In this document: positions 48,993-59,033 of the stretch, piece by piece | Position numbering within the stretch: the first letter of the stretch is position 1 | Layout of the letters: each line of letters starts with the position of its first letter | Assembly: GCA_036555585.1 (NCBI GenBank) | Contig: DATBLE010000060.1 | Location: 13,844-77,843 of the forward strand | Length of the DNA: 64,000 nucleotides | Direction of reading: 5' to 3' | Origin: DATBLE01 sp036555585 | Lineage (GTDB): Bacteria; Actinomycetota; Thermoleophilia; Gaiellales; Gaiellaceae | Program-made: the position numbers and the translations under genes | The notes under the pieces: model-generated | What the model was told of the DNA's origin: nothing | The model's input: only the letters and a program-made list of their open reading frames with translations | Database searches by the model: none

Positions 48993-50045
48993 TTACCGCT
49001 TCGGCGGAAGCGTTGCCAGTGCCCGCAACGCCTGTCGAAAACTCTCCACAGGGATGACCCGGACCGGTCCTGCCCACTTGCGGGCTTCTTTCGCGTTATC
49101 CCCAGCAGGCACAAGGAAGACGTCCACCCCGGCGCGGCGCACGCCGATCGCCTTCTGCTTCACACCGCCGATGGGCTCGACCGTGCCGTCGGTGTCCAGC
49201 TCGCCGGTCGCCGCCACCTTGTAGCCGTGCGTGACGTCGTGCCCGAGCTCCTCGAGCACGTCGAGTGCGAAGGCCAGGCCGGCAGAGGGGCCGCCGATGG
49301 AGCCCGCGTCGATCTTGACGGGGATCGGCAGCGTGATCTGGGCGGCGGTCTTGACGATCACGCCGAGGATCGCACGCTTGGGATCCGGGACGCAGCGGGT
49401 GACGCCGGGCTGCACCGTGCAACCCTCGATCGTGCTCACGGACCTGGTCTCGAGCTCGCCGCCGGTGCGGATCGCGAGGCGCACCTTGTCCCCCGGCCGA
49501 TGGACGGCCATCAGCCGGCGCACGTCCCCGGTCGTGCGCACCCGCTTGCCGTCGATCGCCTCGATGATCTGGGTCGGCTCGAGCCGTGCCTTCGCGGCGG
49601 GCGAGCCGGGGGCGACCTGCTCGATCAGCGCGCCTCTCGGCTGCACGCCGACCTTGTAGCCCAGGTGCCGCAGCGCGACCGCGCCGGCGATCTCCTGCGA
49701 CGTGGCCATCTCGCGCAGGTTCTCGAGGTGGGTCTGGCTGTCGCTCGTGCCCGGCGGGTTCACCTGGTCGGCCTTCACCAGCGTCTCTCCGTCGTGGACG
49801 AAGTGGAAGAGCTGCTCGAACAGCTTTGCGCGGCGGACGATGACCGCGTCGTAGTAGATGCCGCCCCGGCCGCCGGGATCCTTGCCGCCCTGGACGCTCA
49901 CGAGCGGCGCGACCGGCCTGGCCTTGTCCGGCAGGAAGACGTAGTAGTCGGACGGGACGATCCAGAGGATCGCGGCGGTCGCGACCAGCAGGACGAGGCC
50001 CGCTCCGAGGAGCGTCCAGGGGGAGGGGAGGCGCAGGCGTCTCAG
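48993..50045 (-). CDS. PDZ-Lon (S16) membrane protease, YlbL-like (CTG start proposed)
   Basis: A membrane-anchored serine protease. After RRLRLPSPW comes one helix (TLLGAGLVLLVATAAILWIV), then an extracytoplasmic domain, a PDZ domain (VQPRGALIEQVAPGSPAAKA, about 150-230) and a Lon-type domain. The Ser-Lys dyad is GGPSAGLAFALD and GGVKQKAIGVRRAG. The family YlbL is known in Firmicutes and actinobacteria. No ATG, GTG or TTG precedes the helix; CTG 50045 overlaps the SDR stop as CTGA and gives 350 residues. GTG 49901 would remove the anchor. Confidence 0.85.
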   Translation of the reverse strand: MRRLRLPSPWTLLGAGLVLLVATAAILWIVPSDYYVFLPDKARPVAPLVSVQGGKDPGGRGGIYYDAVIVRRAKLFEQLFHFVHDGETLVKADQVNPPGTSDSQTHLENLREMATSQEIAGAVALRHLGYKVGVQPRGALIEQVAPGSPAAKARLEPTQIIEAIDGKRVRTTGDVRRLMAVHRPGDKVRLAIRTGGELETRSVSTIEGCTVQPGVTRCVPDPKRAILGVIVKTAAQITLPIPVKIDAGSIGGPSAGLAFALDVLEELGHDVTHGYKVAATGELDTDGTVEPIGGVKQKAIGVRRAGVDVFLVPAGDNAKEARKWAGPVRVIPVESFRQALRALATLPPKR

Positions 50046-50773
50046 AGGAGGTTGCGCGTGACGCCGCCGTCGACCGGCACGACCGCCCCGGTGACGTAGG
50101 CCGCACGGTCGGAGGCGAGGAAGCAGGCGACGGCCGCGATCTCCGCCGGCTCCCCGAGACGCCCGATCGGGATCTGGCTCGAGTCCGCCAGACCGCCGAG
50201 CGAGCGGAGCCGCTCGGTGTCGATCCGCCCCGGAGCGATCGTGTTGACGGTGATCCCCTGAGGGCCGACCTCCCGCGCGAGCGTCTTCATCCAGCCCACG
50301 ACGCCCGGTCTCAGCGCGTTGGAGAGGGCGAGCCCGTCGATCGGGGAGCGCACCGAGCTCGATTCGATGTTGACGATCCGGCCGCGGCCGCTCGCCTCGA
50401 GGTACGGCAGGCAGAGGGTGGTGAGGCGGATCGCCGAGAGCAGCAGCAGCTCGACGGCTCCCTCGATCGCCTCGTCGGTGACGCCCGCGGCGGGCCCGGC
50501 CGGAGGGCCGCCGCCGTTGTTGACGAGAACGTCGATGCCGCCGAATGCTCCGACCGTGGTCTCGACCAGGCGCGCCAGGTCGTTGGGCACGGTCAGGTCC
50601 CCGCGGACGGCGAGCCCGCCGATGCGCTCAGCCTCGCGCTCGAGCAGCTCGCGGCGGCGGGCGAACATCGCGACGTTCGCCCCTTCGGCGGCGAGCGCCT
50701 CGGCGATCGCAAGGCCCATCCCGGAGGATGCGCCGCAGACGATCGCCGTTCGGCCCTGAAGCCCGAGGTCCAT
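50042..50773 (-). CDS. Short-chain dehydrogenase/reductase, atypical active site
   Basis: A 243-residue Rossmann enzyme. NAD(P) motif IVCGASSGMGLAIAEAL (residues 11-27), VNNGGG, IVNIESSSVRSPIDG and NTIAPGRIDTERLRSLGG. Where the family has Y-x3-K, this reads LALSNALRPGVVGWMKTLA, with no Tyr and with Arg in the usual Lys zone, as in a recognised SDR subgroup of unclear catalysis. TAAGCT 6 nt before the ATG gives a leaderless pattern. It is co-oriented with the PDZ-Lon protease. Confidence 0.88.
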   Translation of the reverse strand: MDLGLQGRTAIVCGASSGMGLAIAEALAAEGANVAMFARRRELLEREAERIGGLAVRGDLTVPNDLARLVETTVGAFGGIDVLVNNGGGPPAGPAAGVTDEAIEGAVELLLLSAIRLTTLCLPYLEASGRGRIVNIESSSVRSPIDGLALSNALRPGVVGWMKTLAREVGPQGITVNTIAPGRIDTERLRSLGGLADSSQIPIGRLGEPAEIAAVACFLASDRAAYVTGAVVPVDGGVTRNLL

Positions 50774-50864
50774 CGCCCCAGCTTAGAGGCGCGGCCCGGA
50801 GCATCGCCGCCGCTCTTATGCCTTCTTCAGGCCAGTCCGTCTCGGCCGGTGATCCGCCCACCGT

Positions 50865-50946
50865 CTTAACGGTGCCAGGCACGGTAAAGACCCTGCTCGG
50901 AGCGTGAGTCCTCGCGTCGTTCTTAACCGTGCCTGGCACGGTTAAC
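50865..50946. repeat. Two copies of a palindromic repeat
   Basis: Copy 1 (50865-50889, CTTAACGGTGCC-A-GGCACGGTAAAG) and copy 2 (50922-50946, CTTAACCGTGCC-T-GGCACGGTTAAC) lie in the 220-bp gap between the SDR and mdh. Copy 2 has perfect 11-bp arms around one base. They are probably a dispersed extragenic palindrome, and could also terminate mdh transcription. Confidence 0.75.
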
Positions 50947-50993
50947 ACCGCCGACGCAGCGGCCCGCGGGGCCGATGCCCGTGATCGGGTTGC

Positions 50994-51920
50994 CTACCTC
51001 TTCTTCAGCACGCCGACGACGTCGCGAACCGCGGCTGCGGACTCCTTGAACATCCGCTTCTCGTCGGCGGTCAGCTTCAGCTTCACGATCTCCTCGACGC
51101 CGCCGGCGCCGAGCTTCACGGGGACGCCCATGTACAGGCCGTCGACGCCGTACTCGCCCTCGAGGTAAGCGGTGCAGGGAAGCACGCGCTTCTCGTCGAG
51201 CATGATCGCATCGACCATCTGCGCCGCCGCCGCGCCGGGCGCGTACCAGGCGGAGGTGCCGAGCAGGTTCACGATCTCGCCGCCGCCCTTGCGCGTGCGT
51301 TCGACCATCTTCGCGATCCGCCCGCGCGGGACGAGCTGGTCGAGCGGGACGCCGCCGACCGTGGTCGCCGAGACGACCGGCACCATCTGGTCGCCGTGCC
51401 CACCCAGGACCATTGCGGTCACGTCCTTCACCGAGCAGCCCGTCTCCCAGGCGATGAAGGCCGAGAAGCGGGCGGTGTCCAGGATCCCGGCCATCCCGAG
51501 CACGCGGTTCTTCCGCAGCCGTGAGGCGGCCTTGGCGACGTGGCACATCGCGTCGAGCGGGTTGGAGACGACGACGACGATCGCGTCGCGGGAGCGCTTC
51601 ACCACCTCGCGCGTGACCGAGCCGACGATCGCCTCGTTCGTGGTCACCAGATCGTCGCGGCTCATGCCCGGCGAGCGCGGCTTGCCGGCGGTGATCACCA
51701 CGACGTCGGAGCCCTCGGACTCGTCGTAGCCGTTCGTGCCGGTGATGTTCGGCTCGAAGCCGAGCACCGAGCCGGCCTGGTTCATGTCCAGCGCCTTCCC
51801 CTGCGGGAAGTCGGGGATGATGTCGACGAGGACGACGTCCGCGTAGTCGCGGCGCGCGAGCTCGAGCGCGCAGGTGGCGCCGACGTTGCCGGCGCCGACC
51901 ACGGTGATCTTCCGTCTCAT
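50994..51920 (-). CDS. mdh: Malate dehydrogenase (LDH-like type)
   Basis: NAD-dependent malate-oxaloacetate interconversion, 308 residues. NAD motif ITVVGAGNVGATCALELARR, Arg-containing loop AGKPRSPGMSRDD (the R-S-P signature favours malate over lactate), VSNPLDAMCHVA, and the catalytic His in LGGHGDQMVPVVS. AGAGGAG lies before the ATG. It follows icd by 9 nt in a shared transcription unit. Confidence 0.95.
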   Translation of the reverse strand: MRRKITVVGAGNVGATCALELARRDYADVVLVDIIPDFPQGKALDMNQAGSVLGFEPNITGTNGYDESEGSDVVVITAGKPRSPGMSRDDLVTTNEAIVGSVTREVVKRSRDAIVVVVSNPLDAMCHVAKAASRLRKNRVLGMAGILDTARFSAFIAWETGCSVKDVTAMVLGGHGDQMVPVVSATTVGGVPLDQLVPRGRIAKMVERTRKGGGEIVNLLGTSAWYAPGAAAAQMVDAIMLDEKRVLPCTAYLEGEYGVDGLYMGVPVKLGAGGVEEIVKLKLTADEKRMFKESAAAVRDVVGVLKKR

Positions 51921-51929
51921 GTCTCTCCT

Positions 51930-53036
<1,107 letters not shown>

Positions 53037-53090
53037 AGAGCCTGACTCTACCGGCGTGTCGTTCGCCTCGGTCCGGGTAGATTCACGGCC
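53037..53090. promoter_or_regulatory. Divergent promoter region icd / gltA
   Basis: TAGAGT (53050-53045, minus) lies 8 nt before icd and TAGATT (53078-53083, plus) lies 7 nt before gltA. The two TCA-cycle genes therefore share one 54-bp regulatory region and both look leaderless. Confidence 0.6.
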
Positions 53091-54179
53091 GTGAGCGACT
53101 TCAAGCCGGGCCTCGAAGGCGTCGTCGCCGTCGAGACGGAGATCGCCGAGCCCGATCGCGACGGCGGCCAGCTGCGCTACCGCGGAGTCGACATCGAGGA
53201 GCTCGTCGGCCACTACCCGTACGAGCGGGTCTGGGGCCTGCTCGTCGACAACGACCTCGACTCGACGATGCCGGAGCCCGAGTCGATCGAGCCGGCGGCG
53301 CTCTCCGGCAACGCGCCCTCCGACCTCCAGGCCGAGACCGCCAGGCTCTCCGCACTCTGGAAGCTCGGCAAGCTGAACGAGATCTCGGACGAGCAGGCGC
53401 GCACCGACCTCGCTCGACTCTCGGCGCAGATGATGGCGATCGTCGCGCGGTCGGCCCGCGTCGCCGACGGACACACCGACGCCGTGCCCGACGACGTCGT
53501 CGCCGAGGGCACGACCGCGGCCGAGAAGTTCCTGCTGCGCTGGCGCGGAGAGGCCGACCCGCGTCACGTCAAGGCGATCGACACCTACTGGATCTGCACC
53601 GCCGAGCACGGGCTGAACGCGTCGACGTTCACCGCGCGCATCGTCGCCTCCACCGGCGCCGACTGCGGCGCGGCGCTGTCCGCGGCCGTCGGCGCCCTGT
53701 CGGGCCCGCTGCACGGCGGCGCGCCCGCGTACGTCAAGCCGATGCTCCAGGAGGTCGCGAAGACGGGGGACGCCGAGGCGTGGGTGGCCGACGCGCTGGC
53801 GACGGGGAAGCGGATCATGGGCTTCGGCCACCGGATCTACCGGGCCGAGGATCCACGCTCGCGCATCCTCAAGCGGACGGCCCAGGAGCTCGGGTCGGAC
53901 CAGGTCGAGGTCGCCGAGAAGCTCGAGCAGGCGGCGCTGAAGGCGCTGCAGGAGCGTCATCCCGAGCGCGTGCTCGCCACCAACGTCGAGTACTACTCCG
54001 CGGTCGTGCTCGACGTGGCGGAGATTCCGCCGCCGCTCGCACCCGCGATGTTCGCCTGCTCGCGGGTGGCCGGCTGGTCGGCGCACATCCTCGAGCAGAA
54101 GCGCACCGGGCGCCTCTTCCGGCCGTCCGCGCGCTACGTCGGCCCGGCGCCGCGCTCGCTGACCGGCGCGCCGTCCTGA
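53091..54179 (+). CDS. gltA: Citrate synthase
   Basis: Condenses acetyl-CoA and oxaloacetate. The 362 residues include the active-site His in LSGPLHGGAPAYVKPM and GFGHRIYRAEDPRS, and the Asp region VVLDVAEIPPPLAPAMFACS. The first half (LRYRGVDIEELVGHYPYERV) matches the Gram-positive type. GTG 53091 is preceded by TAGATT at 7 nt. Its stop overlaps the next gene as CTGA. Confidence 0.95.
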   Translation: MSDFKPGLEGVVAVETEIAEPDRDGGQLRYRGVDIEELVGHYPYERVWGLLVDNDLDSTMPEPESIEPAALSGNAPSDLQAETARLSALWKLGKLNEISDEQARTDLARLSAQMMAIVARSARVADGHTDAVPDDVVAEGTTAAEKFLLRWRGEADPRHVKAIDTYWICTAEHGLNASTFTARIVASTGADCGAALSAAVGALSGPLHGGAPAYVKPMLQEVAKTGDAEAWVADALATGKRIMGFGHRIYRAEDPRSRILKRTAQELGSDQVEVAEKLEQAALKALQERHPERVLATNVEYYSAVVLDVAEIPPPLAPAMFACSRVAGWSAHILEQKRTGRLFRPSARYVGPAPRSLTGAPS

Positions 54180-54667
54180 CCCTCGCCGAGGCAGCGGCCC
54201 AGGCCGACGCCCTCGCGCAGGCGGGTGACGAGCGGGGCCTCGCGGATCTCCGCCGGCAGTGGGACGACGAGGTCGAGGGCGACGCGCGGAGCGGCGACTA
54301 CCGCGCGCGCGCCGTCGCCTACCGCGCCGTCGGGCAGTTTCGCTTCCGCCAGAAGATCGAGCTGCTCGCGCGCGGGCTCGACGACGAGAGCCCCGCGTGC
54401 CGCGGTTCGGCGCTGATCTCGCTGGAGCTCCTGTCCAGGGATGCTCCCGGCGCGGTCAACTCCGTGCGCTCGGCGCTGCACCGGCTGGCGACCGTCGACG
54501 ACAACCAGGCGGTCCGCCGGCTCGCGATCATCTGCCTGAAGAACGGCTCGGCGCACCGCGACACGATCGTGCTGCTCGAGGGGCTGGCCGACGACGACCG
54601 CCAGGAGCGCGACCTCGCCGAGACCGCGGCCAAAGTCGCGGCCGGGCTCAAGAGGAAGAGCCGCTAG
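54176..54667 (+). CDS. HEAT-like helical repeat protein (CTG start proposed)
   Basis: A 163-residue helical protein (LTLAEAAAQADALAQAGDER, YRAVGQFRFRQKIELLARGL, AVRRLAIICLKNGSAHRDTI) with three or four HEAT-like helix pairs and no catalytic motif. The only in-frame start after gltA is CTG 54176, which overlaps the gltA stop as CTGA. There is no ATG, GTG or TTG near. It overlaps xerD on the other strand by 20 nt. Function is unknown. Confidence 0.65.
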   Translation: MTLAEAAAQADALAQAGDERGLADLRRQWDDEVEGDARSGDYRARAVAYRAVGQFRFRQKIELLARGLDDESPACRGSALISLELLSRDAPGAVNSVRSALHRLATVDDNQAVRRLAIICLKNGSAHRDTIVLLEGLADDDRQERDLAETAAKVAAGLKRKSR

Positions 54668-55553
54668 GCGCCTTCCGGCGCGCGTGGGGGTGCGCCTGGA
54701 AGTACGCCTCGCGGCGCCTGCGGTCGCTGACGTGCGTGTAGATCTGGGTGGTCGCGAGGTCGGCGTGGCCGAGCATCTCCTGCACCGATCTGAGGTCGGC
54801 TCCGCCCTCCAGCAGGTGCGTCGCGAACGAGTGCCGCAGCAGGTGGGGGTGCACACGGTCGGCCTCGAGCCCGGCCTTCTCGGCCACGCGCCGCAGGATC
54901 AGGAAGGCGCCGGCTCGCGTCAGCGGCCCGCCCTTCGCGTTCAGGAAGAGCTCGGGCCTCAGGCGGCGGTCGAGGTAGGGGCGCCCCTTGGCCAGGTAGC
55001 GGCGGAGGGCCTCCGCAGCCGAGCGCCCGATCGGCACGACGCGCTCCTTGTTGCCCTTGCCGATGCAGCGCACGAGCCGCTCGTCGAGGTCGACGCCCGC
55101 CCGCTCGAGCCCGACCGCCTCGCTCACCCGCAGGCCCCCGCCGTAGAGAAGCTCGACCAGGGCGGCGTCGCGGAGCGCCCGCGGAGTCGTCCCCGCCGCA
55201 GCCTCGATCAGACGCTCGGCTTCGCGCGGGGAGAGCGTGCGCGGGAGCCTGGGGCGGCGTCGCGGAGACTCCAGCTCGGCCGCCGGGTTGTCGTTGCGCG
55301 TGCCGAGCAGCACCTGGTGGGCGTAGAAGGCCCGGACGGCGGAGAGTCGCCTCGAGATCGTCGCCGGGGCGAGCCCGTCCGCGCGGAGCCCGGCGAGGTA
55401 CGTGCGCAGGTCGTCCGCCGTCGCCGAGGCCACGGGGCGGCCGAGCCGGCGGGTCAGGTGGTCGAGGTCGCGTCGGTAGGCCTCCACCGTCCGCGGCGCG
55501 CGCCTGGTTGCGAGCAGCGCGAGGAAACCGTCGAGGTCGCCGTCGCGTGTCAC
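54648..55553 (-). CDS. xerD: Tyrosine recombinase XerD-like
   Basis: A 301-residue site-specific recombinase. N-terminal SAM-like DNA-binding domain (TVEAYRRDLDHLTRRLGRPV), then catalytic residues Arg in GGLRVSEAVGL, Lys in GKGNKERVVPIG, H-x2-R in HLLRHSFATHLLEGGADLRS, His in GHADLATTQIYTHVS, which also holds the Tyr nucleophile. It overlaps the xerC-like gene by 4 nt (GTGA). The C-terminal tail is 25 residues. Confidence 0.92.
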   Translation of the reverse strand: MTRDGDLDGFLALLATRRAPRTVEAYRRDLDHLTRRLGRPVASATADDLRTYLAGLRADGLAPATISRRLSAVRAFYAHQVLLGTRNDNPAAELESPRRRPRLPRTLSPREAERLIEAAAGTTPRALRDAALVELLYGGGLRVSEAVGLERAGVDLDERLVRCIGKGNKERVVPIGRSAAEALRRYLAKGRPYLDRRLRPELFLNAKGGPLTRAGAFLILRRVAEKAGLEADRVHPHLLRHSFATHLLEGGADLRSVQEMLGHADLATTQIYTHVSDRRRREAYFQAHPHARRKAPSGSSS

Positions 55554-56374
55554 GACCGGGGGTGCGCCCGGTCGTACACGCGGCGCAGGCGACGGCCGTC
55601 GACGTGGCTGTAGATCTGCGTCGTCGAGAGCGAGCTGTGTCCGAGCAGCTCCTGGATCACGCGCAGGTCGGCGCCGCCCTCGAGCAGGTGCGTGGCGAAG
55701 GCATGGCGAAGGCGGTGCGGATTCGGGGTCAGGCGCCGGAGCGTGCTCGTGTCGAGCCTCCGGCCGTGGGCCGAGAGGAAGACGGCGTCGTTCGCTCCCC
55801 GGGCGAGCCGAGGTCGGCCGTGGCGGAGATAGCGGCCGAGGCGGTAGGCGGCCTCCTCGCCGAGCGGAACCGTGCGCTCCTTGCCGCCCTTGCCGCGCAC
55901 GTGGACGAGCTCCTGGTCGAAGTCGACGTCCTGGAGGTCGAGCCGGACCGCTTCGGCGCTGCGCAGGCCCGCGGAGTAGACGAGCTCCACCAGCGCCCGG
56001 TTGCGCAGTCCGAGCGGCCCGTCGCGCTCGACGCCGTCGAGCAGCGCCTCGACCTCGTCCGCCTTGGGCGCGCTGGGCAGGCGTCGCGGACGCCGCGGCC
56101 CGAGCGATGCCTCGGGCACGCGCGCGGGGCCGAGCGACGAGCGCAGCAGCGCCCGAACCGCGGTCAGCTTTCGGCCGATCGTCGCGGGCGCCAGCTTCGG
56201 CCGCCGCCGGCCGAGGTCGGCGACGTAGTCCGCGAGCACGCGGACGTCGACGTCGTCGAGCTCGAGCTGCCGTGCGTCGAGCCAGACCTCGAATTGCCCG
56301 AGGTCGGTCCGGTACGCGCGCCTGGTCGAGTCGGCGAGCGCGGGGCTGGCGAGCAGGCGGTCGATCTCGTCCAT
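55550..56374 (-). CDS. xerC: Tyrosine recombinase XerC-like
   Basis: A 274-residue recombinase paralogous to its neighbour. Catalytic residues: Arg in AGLRSAEAVRL, Lys in GKGGKERTVPLG, RLRHAFATHLLEGGADLRVI, and the Tyr in HSSLSTTQIYSHVDGRRLRR. The two recombinases form a co-translated pair, which suits joint action as XerC/XerD at the chromosome dif site. Its N-terminus is overlapped by the SNase open frame for 211 nt. Confidence 0.9.
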   Translation of the reverse strand: MDEIDRLLASPALADSTRRAYRTDLGQFEVWLDARQLELDDVDVRVLADYVADLGRRRPKLAPATIGRKLTAVRALLRSSLGPARVPEASLGPRRPRRLPSAPKADEVEALLDGVERDGPLGLRNRALVELVYSAGLRSAEAVRLDLQDVDFDQELVHVRGKGGKERTVPLGEEAAYRLGRYLRHGRPRLARGANDAVFLSAHGRRLDTSTLRRLTPNPHRLRHAFATHLLEGGADLRVIQELLGHSSLSTTQIYSHVDGRRLRRVYDRAHPRS

Positions 56375-56952
56375 GTGCGCAAGTTCGATCCGGACGAGGC
56401 GACCCCTACGACGGGCGCTTGTAACACTGTGTTACTTGCCCGGCTCGGGGGTGCCGTGCCCGTGTCGGCGGCGTGGTAGGGATCGAAGGGCGTTCGCGGG
56501 CAGGCGGACCAGAGGCCTCGACGGGCGGCGCGGGCGGCCCGGGCGGCCCGGAGGAGGGCAGCGGCGTACCGGCCGCGGTCGTGGTCGTAGAACCAGACGG
56601 TCGCGGCGCCGGCGCGGACGAGCTCGAGATTCAGGTTCGTCGGGCCGCGGAAGACGTAGCGGAGCAACCGGCCGTAGCGGTCGACCTGGTCGAGCCGCGG
56701 GTCGGCCTCGACCCGGACGGTGGTGCCCGGCGGGGTCCACCGTCGCAGGAGCGCCCGCGCCTGCGCGCCGTAGCACTCGCGCTCCTGGACCTCGGGCGTA
56801 TCGATCTGGACGAGGCGGACGTGCTCGCCGTTCGCCAGCACGACCGTGTCGCCGTCGATCACGTACGCGATTCGGGCGAACTGCGCATCCGCGCCCGAGG
56901 CAGGTGCGGCGAGCGCGAGCACAAGCCCCAACAGGACGAGTCCGCGCCGCAC
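56164..56952 (-). CDS. Secreted thermonuclease-like (SNase) protein with overrun C-terminus
   Basis: From GTG 56952 a signal peptide (RRGLVLLGLVLALAAPASG) is followed by an SNase domain (about residues 25-150): YVIDGDTVVLANGEHVRLVQ, IDTPEVQERE and DRYGRLLRYVF supply the Arg, Glu and Arg of the active site. After GLWSACPRTPFDPYH (about residue 160) the frame has no stop until 56164. The last 70 codons overlap xerC out of phase and have shadow-like Ser/Thr/Arg composition. A lost stop codon or small frameshift is likely. TACACT lies 7 nt before the start. Confidence 0.8.
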   Translation of the reverse strand: MRRGLVLLGLVLALAAPASGADAQFARIAYVIDGDTVVLANGEHVRLVQIDTPEVQERECYGAQARALLRRWTPPGTTVRVEADPRLDQVDRYGRLLRYVFRGPTNLNLELVRAGAATVWFYDHDRGRYAAALLRAARAARAARRGLWSACPRTPFDPYHAADTGTAPPSRASNTVLQAPVVGVASSGSNLRTWTRSTACSPAPRSPTRPGARTGPTSGNSRSGSTHGSSSSTTSTSACSRTTSPTSAGGGRSWRPRRSAES

Positions 56953-56981
56953 ACCGACGAGTGTAGGCTCCGCGGCGGCCG
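56953..56981. promoter_or_regulatory. 29-bp divergent promoter, SNase / DUF3237
   Basis: AGTGTAGGCT (56960-56969) contains overlapping -10 elements: TACACT on the minus strand (7 nt before the SNase GTG) and TAGGCT on the plus strand (12 nt before ATG 56982). They share two base pairs. Confidence 0.55.
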
Positions 56982-57404
56982 ATGAGGCTCGAGCACATCT
57001 TCGACCTCGACCTGCGGTACGAAGGGGAGTACGTCGTCGTGCGCCCGTACGGCGGGCTCGACGGCGTGGGCTACGCCGCCGGCACGGGGCGGGCGACCGG
57101 GCCGCGGATCGAGGGTGACGTCCGGTTCTCCAACAACCCGCGCGTGCGCGGCGACGGCGTCCTGCTGGCGGATCTCGCCGGCGTGATCGCAGCCGACGAC
57201 GGCGCCCGGATCGTGTTCTCGCTCACGGGCCTCGGCCGCAGGAACGCGAACGGCCGCAGCTTCGACGTCGCGCTGGCAATGACTCTGGAGTCCGACGACG
57301 AACAGTACGGGTGGGCAAACGAGGCGCTCTGCGTCGCCGAGGCGACCGTCGTCGGGCGGCACGTGACGATGCAGGTTCACCGTTTGCTCGTCGAGGGCAC
57401 GTAG
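56982..57404 (+). CDS. DUF3237-like protein
   Basis: A 140-residue beta-barrel-like protein. Diagnostic features are MRLEHIFDLDLRYEGEYVVV, GPRIEGDVRFSNNPRVRGDG and the closing strand NEALCVAEATVVGRHVTMQV. DUF3237 proteins have no proven activity. TAGGCT lies 12 nt upstream. The TAG stop (57402-57404) also forms the TAGGAT that may be the pckA -10. Confidence 0.75.
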   Translation: MRLEHIFDLDLRYEGEYVVVRPYGGLDGVGYAAGTGRATGPRIEGDVRFSNNPRVRGDGVLLADLAGVIAADDGARIVFSLTGLGRRNANGRSFDVALAMTLESDDEQYGWANEALCVAEATVVGRHVTMQVHRLLVEGT

Positions 57405-57428
57405 GATTCGGATCCGAGGAGAGCTGCG

Positions 57429-59018
<1,590 letters not shown>

Positions 59019-59033
59019 ATAGCGTCAGATCTC

